Of a stretch of 64,000 nucleotides of DNA, positions 36,630 to 45,997 are shown piece by piece; the stretch's first letter is position 1, and each line of letters begins with the position of its first letter. The DNA is from Candidatus Hodarchaeota archaeon. Lineage in GTDB: Archaea > Asgardarchaeota > Heimdallarchaeia > Hodarchaeales > Hodarchaeaceae. The stretch lies in NCBI GenBank assembly GCA_016840285.1, contig JAEOSR010000137.1, forward strand, positions 86,513 through 150,512. The letters run 5' to 3'. Position numbers and translations under genes: made by a program. Below the pieces are notes generated by a model. It ran no database searches and was not told where the DNA came from. It saw only the letters and a list, made by a program, of their open reading frames with translations.

Positions 36630-37082
36630 ATGGAGTACAACCATCAATTAAGGATTGCAGGCGCAGACTGTCGTGGTGATTGGTTGGTGGGCTATGCACT
36701 TGCCCAAGTTAAAGGAGTAGGATACCGATTATCGTCCCAGATTTGTGAGAAAGCGGATCTAGATCCCGAAATGCGATGTGGATTCTTAACAGATGAAGAG
36801 ATTCAATTAATTGAGGATATTCTAACGAACTGTTCAGCTTTTGGAATACCAAATTGGATGCTAAATCGGCAAAAGGATCTTGTATCGGGTGAGGACATGC
36901 ATATTATCAGTAATGATTTAATTGATACACTTAGGATTGATATTGAACGAGAAAAGAAAACCCGTTCATACAGAGGAATTCGTCATTATCTTGGTCTTCC
37001 TGTGCGGGGACAACGCACTAAAACATCTGGTCGTGGTGGAGCAATTATAGGTGTGTCAAAAAAGAAATTTGCCAAGAAATGA
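36630..37082 (+). CDS. rps13: Small ribosomal subunit protein uS13
   Basis: A 150-residue protein of the 30S head. LRIAGADCRGDWLVGYALAQVKGVG opens it and the C-terminal RSYRGIRHYLGLPVRGQRTKTSGR is the universal tRNA-contacting tail. A TTAAATAAAAAACC element lies just upstream. First gene of uS13-uS4-uS11. Confidence 0.97.
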   Translation: MEYNHQLRIAGADCRGDWLVGYALAQVKGVGYRLSSQICEKADLDPEMRCGFLTDEEIQLIEDILTNCSAFGIPNWMLNRQKDLVSGEDMHIISNDLIDTLRIDIEREKKTRSYRGIRHYLGLPVRGQRTKTSGRGGAIIGVSKKKFAKK

Positions 37083-37092
37083 GGTTTAAAAA

Positions 37093-37656
37093 ATGGGTGA
37101 TCCTCGCAGACTACGTAAAAAACTTGAAGGGCCCCGACATCCCTTTAATAAATCTCGTATCGAGGAGGAGATGAATTACTTAGGGAACTTTGGGCTTAGA
37201 AATAAGAAAGAGATTTGGAAAGCTCAAACAGTTCTCAGAAAATTCCGAGCTAGAGCACGGGCGTCATTAGCACTTCCTGAACAGCAACGGGAATATGAAC
37301 GCCATATTTTATTAAAAAAACTTTATCAAATGGGAATTATGCTGACTGAGGATGGATTAACTGATGAGATCTTATCCCTCTCGATAGAACAGTTTCTCAA
37401 AAGAAGACTCCAGTCAATTGTGCACGAACTTGGATTAGCGAAAACTCCTTGGCAAGCTCGACAAATGATTACTCATGGGCATATAGCAATTCGTGGAAAG
37501 AAAGTAACATCACCAAGTTACCATGTCTCCCGCGGAGAAGAAGAATTTATTAAATTTGCACCAAGTTCCCCGTATAATGACGCTGCTCATCCTGCTCTAA
37601 CAGTGCCCCCATCTAGTTCTTCCAATGCTCCAACACGTGGTTCTTCTGAAAATTAA
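37093..37656 (+). CDS. rps4: Small ribosomal subunit protein uS4
   Basis: A 187-residue archaeal uS4. The N-terminal [17 protein letters not shown] and the S4 RNA-binding domain [29 protein letters not shown] are diagnostic. The tail ([16 protein letters not shown]) is a low-complexity extension. Ten bases downstream of uS13. Confidence 0.97.
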   Translation: MGDPRRLRKKLEGPRHPFNKSRIEEEMNYLGNFGLRNKKEIWKAQTVLRKFRARARASLALPEQQREYERHILLKKLYQMGIMLTEDGLTDEILSLSIEQFLKRRLQSIVHELGLAKTPWQARQMITHGHIAIRGKKVTSPSYHVSRGEEEFIKFAPSSPYNDAAHPALTVPPSSSSNAPTRGSSEN

Positions 37657-37679
37657 AAGCCATTAATAATGTGAAAGAG

Positions 37680-38081
37680 ATGTCTAAAAGAAATCAAGCC
37701 CCTCTCATGGCTGTTGCTCATATTTTAAGCTCATACAACAACACAATAATTACTCTCACTGATATGACTGGTGCAGAGACAATTGCTAAGTCATCAGGGG
37801 GCCAAGTCGTCAGGGCTGATCGTAATCAATCATCTCCCTATGCAGCAATGAAAGTTGGACATGCAATCGCACGGGTTGCGAAAGAAAGAGGAATTCAAAA
37901 GATAGTTGTTAGGGTTCGTGCACCTGGAGGTTCTGGTGCTCGTAATCCAGGCCCAGGTGCTCAAGCTGCGATCCGAGCGATCGCCCGTTCAGGATTACAA
38001 ATTACAAGGATTGAGGAAGTCACACCTATCCCTCATGATAGTACCAGGGCACGTGGGGGACGCCGTGGTCGTCGGGTTTGA
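37680..38081 (+). CDS. rps11: Small ribosomal subunit protein uS11
   Basis: A 133-residue protein of the 30S platform. [38 protein letters not shown], and the C-terminal [19 protein letters not shown] are all typical. The start is ATG 37680, or GTG 37671. In most archaea rpo3 (RpoD) follows; here the operon ends and a convergent methyltransferase gene comes next. Confidence 0.96.
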   Translation: MSKRNQAPLMAVAHILSSYNNTIITLTDMTGAETIAKSSGGQVVRADRNQSSPYAAMKVGHAIARVAKERGIQKIVVRVRAPGGSGARNPGPGAQAAIRAIARSGLQITRIEEVTPIPHDSTRARGGRRGRRV

Positions 38082-38250
38082 TTTAATCCAAAGATTATCA
38101 TTTTTTGTATAAAATTATTGCTCCTTTCCTAATATCAATGTAGTAGTTTCTTAACTCTTATTCGAGCATCATATGAAAGCCTAACCATTCCATTAAAAGG
38201 GTATATTTATCGATAAAACTTACCCAAATCATTTACAATATCTTCATTAT

Positions 38251-39159
38251 TCATTTTTCAACCTTAGTTTTTGGTATTTGGATTTCCAATAGTTCTGTTA
38301 GAATTGAATTTAGATCCCTCTTCTCTAAGAAAGCTTTGTAATTTTCAATTTTGTGCGATTGACCTAGCTTTCCAGTAAGAATAGCCTTTAACATAATATT
38401 TTTGTCTGTCCAACGGACTGGAGTGAACTCAAAGATGTTAGTTTTATAATTATATCCTTCCAATACCAATTGTCGCACTGTATCCGTTACAAACGCTCCT
38501 ATTTTTTCCTTATATGGTCTATTTCGCAATAATTCTGCAAATATTGGAAAATTTTCTGGCTGGACTTGTTTTGATACTTGGCTGTGACAACAACTGACGA
38601 AAAAACCTGCTTTTGCTCCCAACTTTATTGCTTTTGCTATAGCATAGTCAGTTGCAACATCGCATGCATGGAGTGAATATACTACATCAATTTCCTTGTC
38701 AGGGGCAAACTCGTTAATATTTGCATACTTGAATTCTAGACCATTGTATCCAATTTCCTTAGAAATTGCATTACATTTCTTAATTAAGGGCTCCTGTAAA
38801 TCTACCCCAATAATATACACTCGTTTGTGATAAACTTCAGTGAGGAGATAATAGAGAACGAAACTTAAATAAGAATTTCCGCACGCGCAATCTAGGATCG
38901 TTATTGGTCTTTTTATCTTTTTAGCCCAAGTAATTATCTGGGTAGAAAAATCAATGGTTTGCATGAATTTATTTTCGTGACGTCTCTTATGACTTATATC
39001 TGGAATTTGTAACCTTAATTCTTTAAGCAATTGCAAAAAATCTGATGATAAGTCTATGCTTTCGTTAAACAAAATAATTTTACTATTTACAGGATCTAGA
39101 ATATTCATAAGAAAAATCAACTGTTCCCATAAAATAAATGTTTGAATAATACGGTTCAT
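38251..39159 (-). CDS. SAM-dependent methyltransferase (Methyltransf_32 / METTL25-like)
   Basis: A 302-residue Rossmann methyltransferase: SAM loop ITILDCACGNSYLSFVLYY, acidic GVDLQ, and YSLHACDVATDYAIAKAI followed by FFVSCCHSQ, the HAC/CCH pattern of the Methyltransf_32 group that includes eukaryotic METTL25/RRNAD1. The substrate is unknown; RNA is likely. It lies 68 bp downstream of cbf5, so it may be the third gene of the eL14-cbf5 transcript. Confidence 0.82.
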   Translation of the reverse strand: MNRIIQTFILWEQLIFLMNILDPVNSKIILFNESIDLSSDFLQLLKELRLQIPDISHKRRHENKFMQTIDFSTQIITWAKKIKRPITILDCACGNSYLSFVLYYLLTEVYHKRVYIIGVDLQEPLIKKCNAISKEIGYNGLEFKYANINEFAPDKEIDVVYSLHACDVATDYAIAKAIKLGAKAGFFVSCCHSQVSKQVQPENFPIFAELLRNRPYKEKIGAFVTDTVRQLVLEGYNYKTNIFEFTPVRWTDKNIMLKAILTGKLGQSHKIENYKAFLEKRDLNSILTELLEIQIPKTKVEK

Positions 39160-39227
39160 ACAAAAATTGTTTCACCAATTCATCTCTAAAGAAAAAGATT
39201 TGTTCACAAAAGTCCGAGTATGGATCC

Positions 39228-40235
39228 TTAAGAAGACTTCCACATGGAAGGATATGTTTTTTTCTCCATGAAAACTATTTTTGTACGAGCACAGATACCA
39301 TTCGATTGATTCAAAATTTCATTCGTTGATAATACCCCCTGGGAAAATGCTACGAGTTCTCCCTTCATTGTAAGAATTGCAATTAATGAGTCCTTCTCAA
39401 CGCCTTCAGTAACCCGTATAACGCCAGGAATGGTCAACGCTGCTCCATGGCATATCGCATCAACAGCAGAATCACGAATAACCAACTTGGGAAGGGGTCG
39501 GCAAATGATTTCAATTGGTTGAATTATTTTCCGAATGAAAGTCTCGTTTCCCTCCATTTTATAATAATACCAAGCATCAGATAAATCTTGAAGCGTTACA
39601 CAAGATTGTTCAGAAAACGGGCCAGTTCTTATGCGACGTAATTCCTGCATATGGGCTCCTGTACCTTGTAAAAGTCCAATGTCATGAACTAACTTACGTA
39701 TATAAGTTCCGGCCTCACATTCTATGCGAAGTAAAGAGTACTGGGAGCTTAAATGCTCCTGTAACTCTAAATTGTAGATTTTCCTAACGCGAAGTCTTCG
39801 TTTAACGTTACTTCTTAGAGGAGGTGTTTGATAAATTTTCCCACGAAAATTTTCAAGAACAGATTGAAGCTTTTTTAGGGAGACAGGGGCATGAGACTTC
39901 ATAATGCATATATACTCTTTCCCTGCAAGAAGAAGAACTTGTAAAGCACGAGTTGCCCGACCTAACGCGATTGGTAAGGATCCTGTAACAGCAGGATCTA
40001 ATGTCCCACCATGTCCAGCCTTGTCAATTCCCAAAATACGCTTAACCCATGCTGTAACTTCATGTGATGTGGGATTTGCAGGTTTATCAAGATTAATTAT
40101 CCCCAGACCTAAGAGTTCCACGACACTTCTTTCTTGTGGGGATTTTCCGACCTTAGGATTGGTAAAATAATTTAGGACCTTATCGTAAACTTTGTGATTA
40201 GTTTGTAACATTTCTCCCTCACCTATCCAACACAA
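39228..40235 (-). CDS. cbf5: H/ACA RNP pseudouridine synthase Cbf5
   Basis: Catalytic subunit of archaeal H/ACA sRNPs; also makes tRNA Psi55. LGIINLDKPANPTSHEVTAWVK and the catalytic KAGHGGTLDPAVTG (Asp) open the TruB domain. CEAGTYIRKLVHDIG and GAHMQELRRIRTGPF follow, and a PUA domain (PKLVIRDSAVDAICHGAAL) ends the protein. It is 16 bases downstream of eL14, a common archaeal pair. Confidence 0.97.
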   Translation of the reverse strand: MCWIGEGEMLQTNHKVYDKVLNYFTNPKVGKSPQERSVVELLGLGIINLDKPANPTSHEVTAWVKRILGIDKAGHGGTLDPAVTGSLPIALGRATRALQVLLLAGKEYICIMKSHAPVSLKKLQSVLENFRGKIYQTPPLRSNVKRRLRVRKIYNLELQEHLSSQYSLLRIECEAGTYIRKLVHDIGLLQGTGAHMQELRRIRTGPFSEQSCVTLQDLSDAWYYYKMEGNETFIRKIIQPIEIICRPLPKLVIRDSAVDAICHGAALTIPGVIRVTEGVEKDSLIAILTMKGELVAFSQGVLSTNEILNQSNGICARTKIVFMEKKTYPSMWKSS

Positions 40236-40251
40236 CCATCGAACTGACCCA

Positions 40252-40533
40252 TTAAAGTGTGATTTTTAATGGAGTTTTTATCTCATTCACGATGTTTGCT
40301 TTATCGATTGCTTTAGCAATGTCTTCGTCTTTCGCTCCACGTTTAATTGTGACACTGAAGTCTAAAGGACGAAGATGTTTGATATTACACCGCCGCCTTT
40401 TCACAGGAGATATTCCTGCTCCTGATATTAAAGCAAAATTTGGATCAACAAGATCTACAATAATTGCTTTCAACAGCGCTTCGCGACCAGCGGTCTTTAC
40501 AATAACCCGGCCAACCTCAATCGCAGCCATCAA
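40252..40533 (-). CDS. rpl14e: Large ribosomal subunit protein eL14
   Basis: A 93-residue protein with the KOW-like start IEVGRVIVKTAGREALLKAIIVDLVD and the conserved RRCNIKHLRPLDFSVTI. eL14 is patchy in archaea (Crenarchaeota, Thermococci, Asgard), which helps place this genome. It heads the eL14-cbf5 operon. Confidence 0.95.
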   Translation of the reverse strand: MMAAIEVGRVIVKTAGREALLKAIIVDLVDPNFALISGAGISPVKRRRCNIKHLRPLDFSVTIKRGAKDEDIAKAIDKANIVNEIKTPLKITL

Positions 40534-41049
40534 TGATTCCTTCTTTTAAATAATAGACTCAAATTGAAATTAAGCAAAAATCACTAGTGAGTGAATGGAA
40601 AAATGCCTTCATTTCTGCTTTAATTCAATTTTAGACTTTTTTGAATAGACTTTTTAACCTTCTCGATGAATCATCAAAAGTGACTTTCTTAGTAGTTTTT
40701 TGAAAAAATCATATTAAGATATTTTGATCCAGTTGAGTCATTATTAGTCCAATGATAACTTAATTTTGCCTAAATTTAGAAGCTACTGGTCTTCATTTTA
40801 ATAAATGAAGAAGCTACCCTTAATACTGATGAAAGTTATGTCATTTCCTATTTAGAAAAGGAATTATCGAATAGATTATTTTAAGGGGAGAAAAGTCTCA
40901 TAGAGCACATCTACTCTGAATATGAACACTTAAAGCCGATTATACAACAAATTCAAATATGAAGAGAAGAAGAAAGATTAAAACTGCTAATTTATATAAA
41001 TTCTTATTGACCAAAGACTATTCTAATTCGCATATTAATAAAAAATTTA
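40534..41049. other. Intergenic between eL14 and tRNA-Thr
   Basis: No gene recognised. It contains the eL14 promoter (minus strand) and a clear TATA for tRNA-Thr at 40991-41000. Confidence 0.4.
40991..41000 (+). promoter_or_regulatory. TATA box of tRNA-Thr
   Basis: TTTATATAAA, ending 50 bp before the mature tRNA 5' end, so a leader of about 25-30 nt would be removed by RNase P. Confidence 0.55.
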
Positions 41050-41184
41050 GCCGCTGTGGCTTAGTTGGTAGAGCGACAGACTCGTAAGGTTAAATCCATT
41101 GAGAGAGAAACCCGAGAGATCTGTTGGCCGTGGGTTCAAGTTATAAGATTCTGGTGAATCTTATATGAAAATCCCACCAGCGGC
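41050..41184 (+). tRNA. tRNA-Thr (anticodon CGT) with two introns
   Basis: The acceptor GCCGCTG/CAGCGGC has U73, and the anticodon stem is ACAGA/TCTGT. Intron 1 (41087-41118, 32 nt) is canonical at 37/38: central helix CTCG/CGAG, 5' bulge TAA, 3' bulge AGA, inner stem GGTT/AACC. Intron 2 (41141-41171, 31 nt) lies in the T-loop at 59/60: outer stem GTGGG/CCCAC, central helix TTCA/TGAA, 5' bulge AGT, 3' bulge AAT, inner stem TATAAGATT/AATCTTATA. Splicing leaves a normal 7-nt T-loop TTCAAGT. Confidence 0.93.
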
Positions 41185-41225
41185 TTTTTATCCTTCATTA
41201 TTAAATCGATAAGCAAATAGATGAG

Positions 41226-42113
41226 TCAGACCTGATCCGATTGAATTCTTTTTATAAAATCCTGATAAGTATATATTGAAGAGTTACTGAAGTGATTAAT
41301 CAGATCATCCATTTGATCTATTCCTTGTTGATAATCTTGCTGAATTGAGTGTTTTAGTTCTGTTGATGAAACAAGGCTTTCTAGTTTTAAATAATAATCT
41401 TCCATTCTTTGTTTCCATTCACCCCTTGTACGGCGATCTAATCTATATATTATGGGAGTTTCAATTTCATTGATAGTCAATCTATTCTGAAAGATGTAAT
41501 GCCAAAAAACAAGGGGAAAAGCATACCCAGTTTCATTTAGATTCGTTGGGAGCGTCTCTGTCTTATATCCTTTTAATCCACAAAAGCTATCTGTAAGATT
41601 GAGATTAAAGCATCTATTAATCGTTTTTGTCACGAACATATTAGTAATATATCGATCTACAGGTAGGTTCGTGTTTTGTTTCCAAAAACGGTATGAAAGA
41701 TAACGACTTGTTGAAACTAGGTTAATTTGAGGATTAGTAACAAAATTTTCAAGAATTTCTCTAATACTGAAAGGTGCATGCTGGAGATCTGCGTCAAAAG
41801 TGATTAAAATGTCAAAATTATTTTTTGCTCTTTGAAATAGCGTTAAAATAGTTCTACCATAACCAAGAGGCCCACTACTGTGACGAGTATAGGATAATGG
41901 ATATATTTGAGCTAAAGATTTCTCATAGATTTCTTGAGATTGATCTGTACTCCCATCATCCACCAATAATACAGATATCTCATAATCTTGACATTCCGTG
42001 TTTATAAATTCATAAAGAGAGCTTATACATTCAGAGAGGTAAGCTTGCTCATTATATACGGGTATTCCAATTAATATTTTTGTAATGAAGATTCCTCCGA
42101 TACTGAAATTCAC
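41226..42113 (-). CDS. GT2 glycosyltransferase (dolichol-phosphate-sugar synthase-like)
   Basis: A 295-residue soluble GT-A enzyme: KILIGIPVYNEQAYL, VLLVDDGSTD, TFDADLQHAP (DxD) and the conserved SFCGLKGYK. It lacks membrane helices. The frame can start at GTG 42113, but GGAGGA at 42098-42093 lies inside that reading and points, with 6-nt spacing, to ATT 42086 directly before TKILIGIPVYN. A TATA (TATATAAG) at 42143-42150 fits either. Sugar donor unknown; likely in protein or lipid glycosylation. Confidence 0.85.
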   Translation of the reverse strand: MNFSIGGIFITKILIGIPVYNEQAYLSECISSLYEFINTECQDYEISVLLVDDGSTDQSQEIYEKSLAQIYPLSYTRHSSGPLGYGRTILTLFQRAKNNFDILITFDADLQHAPFSIREILENFVTNPQINLVSTSRYLSYRFWKQNTNLPVDRYITNMFVTKTINRCFNLNLTDSFCGLKGYKTETLPTNLNETGYAFPLVFWHYIFQNRLTINEIETPIIYRLDRRTRGEWKQRMEDYYLKLESLVSSTELKHSIQQDYQQGIDQMDDLINHFSNSSIYTYQDFIKRIQSDQV

Positions 42114-42530
42114 ATAAAAAGCACTAACACTTCTTTAATTAACTTATATACTTTCATTCATGTTTACATTGAGATTGATAAGTGTAGTAATTCTTCTTAA
42201 TACTTTTAGAAAATCTTATACTGTAAAACCAATGATAATTAAAAATGAAACCCTATTGGAATCTGCCAATGTGTTTACTGCTCAGTTCAACCCATCACAT
42301 AAATCCAGTCTTTTGGTGGTTATTTTATATGATTATGGTTCCTTTATCAAAGTTTTTACTTCGGCAATCATGAACATTTTTTATCGATCATTTTTGTGAA
42401 CATCATGAGAAGACTTCTTCCCTAAATTTGGGATGATGAAATATTTTTAAGGCTTACTCCTCTCGGATAAATTGGAGTGACCCAATTAGTTTGGGCCATT
42501 TGTGACACATTAGGAGAATGAAATTATTAA
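42114..42530. other. Intergenic between glycosyltransferase and thioredoxin
   Basis: An open frame at 42160-42399 has no ribosome binding site and no recognisable sequence, so I see no firm gene. The glycosyltransferase TATA is at 42143-42150 (minus) and an AATATTTTTAAGG element near 42440 may serve thioredoxin. Confidence 0.4.
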
Positions 42531-42959
42531 ATGACCGATTCTGATCCCGAACTCCAAGAAATCCTTAGAAAGAAGGCATCATCTCTACAAAAGAGAGCAT
42601 CCTTTTTTGACAAGACTAATCGTGACGGCGTCACGATTGTAAATGATACGAATATTAATGAAATTATTCAATCGTCTCCTATACCAGTCCTAGTAGATTT
42701 TTCTGCTGACGCATGGTGTAAACCTTGTCAAGTTATGGGGCCTATTTATGAGGAATTAAGCCATGAATTTGTAAATCGGGTTCTTTTTGTGAAAATCAAC
42801 ACTGATCACAATCCACAGGCATCATCAAGATACCGAATTTTCTCTGTACCAACATTTATGGTATTTAACGCTGGAAAAAAATTCAACCAACGCACAGGGG
42901 TAACTCCAAAAGGAAAATTCAAAGCTTGGCTAGAGGAAATTCTTAACAGAATCCAATAA
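42531..42959 (+). CDS. trx: Thioredoxin with N-terminal helical extension
   Basis: The thioredoxin fold occupies about residues 38-142: PVLVDFSADAWCKPCQVMGPIYEEL with active-site Cys63 and Cys66, then VKINTDHNPQ and FSVPTFMVFNAGK (cis-Pro). The first 35 residues are charged and helical, an extension not found in minimal thioredoxins. It lies 18 bases upstream of eL41. Confidence 0.93.
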   Translation: MTDSDPELQEILRKKASSLQKRASFFDKTNRDGVTIVNDTNINEIIQSSPIPVLVDFSADAWCKPCQVMGPIYEELSHEFVNRVLFVKINTDHNPQASSRYRIFSVPTFMVFNAGKKFNQRTGVTPKGKFKAWLEEILNRIQ

Positions 42960-42977
42960 TCAATTGAGTGAGTAAAC

Positions 42978-43046
42978 ATGCGAAAGAAATGGAAAAAGAA
43001 ACGATTGAGAAAAAGAAAACGTAAAGAACGCCGAAGAACACGATAA
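42978..43046 (+). CDS. rpl41e: Large ribosomal subunit protein eL41 (22 residues)
   Basis: Read by eye: MRKKWKKKRLRKRKRKERRR followed by TR and a TAA stop. This is the whole of eL41, the smallest ribosomal protein, a single basic helix at the subunit interface. It is too short for most gene finders. It follows thioredoxin in the same direction. Confidence 0.9.
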   Translation: MRKKWKKKRLRKRKRKERRRTR

Positions 43047-43128
43047 TTTTTTATTAATGTATTCAAATTATTTTTGACCACATTTTTGTCTTTCTACTGA
43101 GATCTAATTCATGTGGAGTAGATAGCGA

Positions 43129-44205
43129 ATGATCATCGGTTTGATTGGTTCAAGAGGTACAGTACCAACTGCCGAGGTAGCAACAGTCTCATTCCTAGTT
43201 GACAATCGTTTTTTGTTTGAGTGTCCTTCAGAAATTGTACAAGCGTTTCATAAATTTCAGCAGTCCTGGATGGAACAGCCAAATTTATCGTCTAATCCTA
43301 AACTTGTAGCTCTAGGAAAACCGACTTTCGGAAAAATTTCTCATATCATTTTATCTCATCTTCATTTTGACCATTGGGGGGGATTAGCTCATATAATTCA
43401 TCGGATAATGTTGTTGGAAAAAGAGAAAAGGACAGCAAAACCCTTAATAATTATTATTCCTAAGGATTCTACCGTTCCTTTTCAGATACGGATGAGGAAA
43501 ACGTTCACCAACACGGGTTTGGATTTAATTTTACCCGACGATGAATTCTTTTATCGATTACTCACAGTCGAAGTTGGGGAATCTGTTAGAACCGTTGTAC
43601 AAATTAAGGTTATCAATAATAGTGAAACAATTGCACTAGATTCTGGATACGAATTATCAGCGAAAAAGAATAATCATATCACTTTTGGTTCTTTTTCCTA
43701 TAAACTAGAATTTAAGACAACTAAATTAAAAGTTGAAAAAGCTAAAAAACTAGGTATTCCTTTTAACAGAACCTTAAAGCAAATAGAGAAAAGTAAAGCC
43801 TCAATTAGGATAGGATCTCAAGAAATCTCCCGTTCTGACATTTTTTTTGAAAACCAAACTATTTTATGCTATTCCGGTGATACCCATGTCGATTCAGAAC
43901 TCTTCGAATTCTTTACTAATAGTCAGATCTTGATTCATGAATCAACTTATCTCACGCAAGAGGAGGGATATCATCTTGATTCGCACTCAGATATCAAATC
44001 CTTAATAGAGGAAGCAAATAAGTTGTCTAATTTAGAAGTACTGATACCAATTCACTTTTCGATTCGTTATACTGAAACAGAGATTTCAGATTGTTTATCT
44101 AATTTACCAAAAGGATCATATCGTTTAATAAATCCAATTGATATTTTAATTGTGCAAATAGAGCCAAAAGGATTGGTTACAGTTTTATCAAGATCAGATA
44201 GATAA
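43129..44205 (+). CDS. Metallo-beta-lactamase-fold hydrolase (RNase Z-like)
   Basis: A 358-residue MBL-fold protein. The zinc motif HIILSHLHFDHWGGL (HxHxDH), the bridging Asp in CYSGDTHVD, HESTY and the final His in IPIHFSIRY are in the order seen in RNase Z/arylsulfatase-type enzymes. The start LIGSRGTVPT is RNase Z-like. A true tRNase Z exosite arm is not obvious, so the substrate remains open. Confidence 0.8.
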   Translation: MIIGLIGSRGTVPTAEVATVSFLVDNRFLFECPSEIVQAFHKFQQSWMEQPNLSSNPKLVALGKPTFGKISHIILSHLHFDHWGGLAHIIHRIMLLEKEKRTAKPLIIIIPKDSTVPFQIRMRKTFTNTGLDLILPDDEFFYRLLTVEVGESVRTVVQIKVINNSETIALDSGYELSAKKNNHITFGSFSYKLEFKTTKLKVEKAKKLGIPFNRTLKQIEKSKASIRIGSQEISRSDIFFENQTILCYSGDTHVDSELFEFFTNSQILIHESTYLTQEEGYHLDSHSDIKSLIEEANKLSNLEVLIPIHFSIRYTETEISDCLSNLPKGSYRLINPIDILIVQIEPKGLVTVLSRSDR

Positions 44206-44247
44206 TCAAGAATATTGCTTTTTTTTGTAGAATTTAGGTTCCTAAAT

Positions 44248-45078
44248 TTAAAAAATATCATCTGTTTGAAAATACTTTTGAAACCACTCTGGAATGTTCT
44301 GATAATTACTTGATTTTGCAATTATTCTGAGTAATTTCACAGTTCCAGATCCATATTGAATAGCTTTTTTCGGTTGTTCAGCTATATCCTTAGATAAACC
44401 TAATTTCTGTGCCAATTTTCGTAATAAAGCTTTTCTAATGAACTCTCCTTGGCGTGTTTGTTCAATATGAGTAGTAAGAGGATAGTATTCCGCACGTGTT
44501 ATTATTTCTGAATCTAAAAAGGGATATATTAGATCCAGGCCGAGATGATGAGCCATTTTTCGTTCTCTAATGATTTGATCATTTTGTAAGGATTTCAAGT
44601 CGCTGTTCATTGACTTTTTTGTCTCCTCAAGTCCTTTGTTCTTGTAAAGCTCGACATATTTCTGATAACCTCCAAAGAGTTCATCCGCTCCCTGGCCAAG
44701 GAAGATGGTTTTAATATGAAGGTCATTAGCTAATTTTTGCATTCCCAAGAATATCGGAATCGCAATTGAAAGAGTAACAGGATTATTAATAATGTTCAAT
44801 TGCTTTAAACTTTGAATTACTTCCATTGCCCTCTTTTTTGTAAGGTAATAGGAATGCAATTTAATTCCAATCTCTGAAGCTCCCGTTTTAGCTCTGTTCA
44901 GATCATAACTACCACTTACCCCAACAGAAACAAAAGCAATAGAAGTCGGCTCTATCAATGAGACCATAATTTTGGCAATTATTGATGAATCGAGTCCTCC
45001 ACTGAAAAGTAAGCCTACAGAACTAGTTTCTCGCTGCTTCCCAATGATTTTTCTTAGCTGATTCTCAATAACTTCCAC
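44248..45078 (-). CDS. Asparagine-synthase-like ATP pyrophosphatase (no glutaminase domain)
   Basis: A 276-residue stand-alone AsnB C-terminal domain. The PP-loop LLFSGGLDSS (residues 23-32), FLGQGADELFGGYQKY and RKMAHHLGLDLIYPFLD are typical. The N-terminal glutamine amidotransferase domain of AsnB is absent, so it may use ammonia or act in a different amidation or tRNA-type reaction. Convergent with the MBL gene. Confidence 0.87.
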   Translation of the reverse strand: MEVIENQLRKIIGKQRETSSVGLLFSGGLDSSIIAKIMVSLIEPTSIAFVSVGVSGSYDLNRAKTGASEIGIKLHSYYLTKKRAMEVIQSLKQLNIINNPVTLSIAIPIFLGMQKLANDLHIKTIFLGQGADELFGGYQKYVELYKNKGLEETKKSMNSDLKSLQNDQIIRERKMAHHLGLDLIYPFLDSEIITRAEYYPLTTHIEQTRQGEFIRKALLRKLAQKLGLSKDIAEQPKKAIQYGSGTVKLLRIIAKSSNYQNIPEWFQKYFQTDDIF

Positions 45079-45274
45079 AATATGTCTTCCTATACTAGGT
45101 AGTTTGACAGAAAACTCGTGAATTCAATTAAAATCAGGTTTCATAATACATTGATAGGAGAAGAGAGAATGGTCAATATGTTTTTGATGCCATAGATGAG
45201 TAATTGAAAATTATCACAGTTTTTTCAAAAAAATTTATCATATAGAACAAAAATGCGTTGATCACTTCCAAAAT

Positions 45275-45973
45275 ATGAATTCGGAATGTGGTAATAGGTT
45301 GGAGAAGTCACAACCTCCCAAAAAGTTGAGAAAACGATATGAATCTTTCTTTGCACCATTTGGAAGATTTCTTGCAAAAACGGGAATTACTCCCAATATG
45401 ATTTCCATCATGAGTGTAAGTGTGAGTGTCCTCAGCTGTGTTGCATATGCATCAGGTCCTATTATTGGGTTAAGTTTAGGATTACTTACGGGAACGCTTC
45501 TACTCGGATGTTCATCACTCCTTGACATGTTAGATGGTAGTTTAGCCCGAGCAAAAGGGGTGGCAGGGCATTTTGGGGCCTTACTTGACCGAACATTAGA
45601 TCGTATTTCGGAATTTTTCTTTTTACTTGGAATTATGATAGGGGGATATGTTTATCCAGAATGGGTCTTTTTCTGTTTTGAAGGTATGATATTAGCTAGT
45701 TATATAAGATCAACTGCAGAAAAACGTGGTGGTTTAAGCATGGATTCAACCACAGGAGTCTTCGAACGCAAAGAGAAACTGACAATATTGTCAATAGGAT
45801 GTTTGGTTGAGATTTTAATTCATGAAAATTTCATAGGCATAGGGGAGTGGTGGTTTTTTCATTTTGGCTTTTTAGCTTCAATAGTGTTAATCATAGGATT
45901 ACTTTCGAATATTTCTGCATTTCAAAGATTAAATTATGCTAGAAAGTTCCATGCTTCTTCGGAAAGGAAGTAA
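45275..45973 (+). CDS. CDP-alcohol phosphotransferase (archaetidylinositol-phosphate synthase-like)
   Basis: An integral membrane enzyme of ether-lipid head-group synthesis. The family motif is complete: DMLDGSLARAKGVAGHFGALLDRTLDR corresponds to D-x2-D-G-x2-A-R-x8-G-x3-D-x3-D. There are about five to six helices in 232 residues. It most resembles archaeal inositol-phosphate transferases, but serine or glycerol substrates cannot be excluded. Confidence 0.87.
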   Translation: MNSECGNRLEKSQPPKKLRKRYESFFAPFGRFLAKTGITPNMISIMSVSVSVLSCVAYASGPIIGLSLGLLTGTLLLGCSSLLDMLDGSLARAKGVAGHFGALLDRTLDRISEFFFLLGIMIGGYVYPEWVFFCFEGMILASYIRSTAEKRGGLSMDSTTGVFERKEKLTILSIGCLVEILIHENFIGIGEWWFFHFGFLASIVLIIGLLSNISAFQRLNYARKFHASSERK

Positions 45974-45997
45974 TTAAATCAAAAACATAAAGGTTTT

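Noticed and set aside
42160..42399. 79-codon plus-strand frame before thioredoxin
   Set aside because: Sits on the glycosyltransferase promoter, lacks an SD and shows no recognisable sequence.
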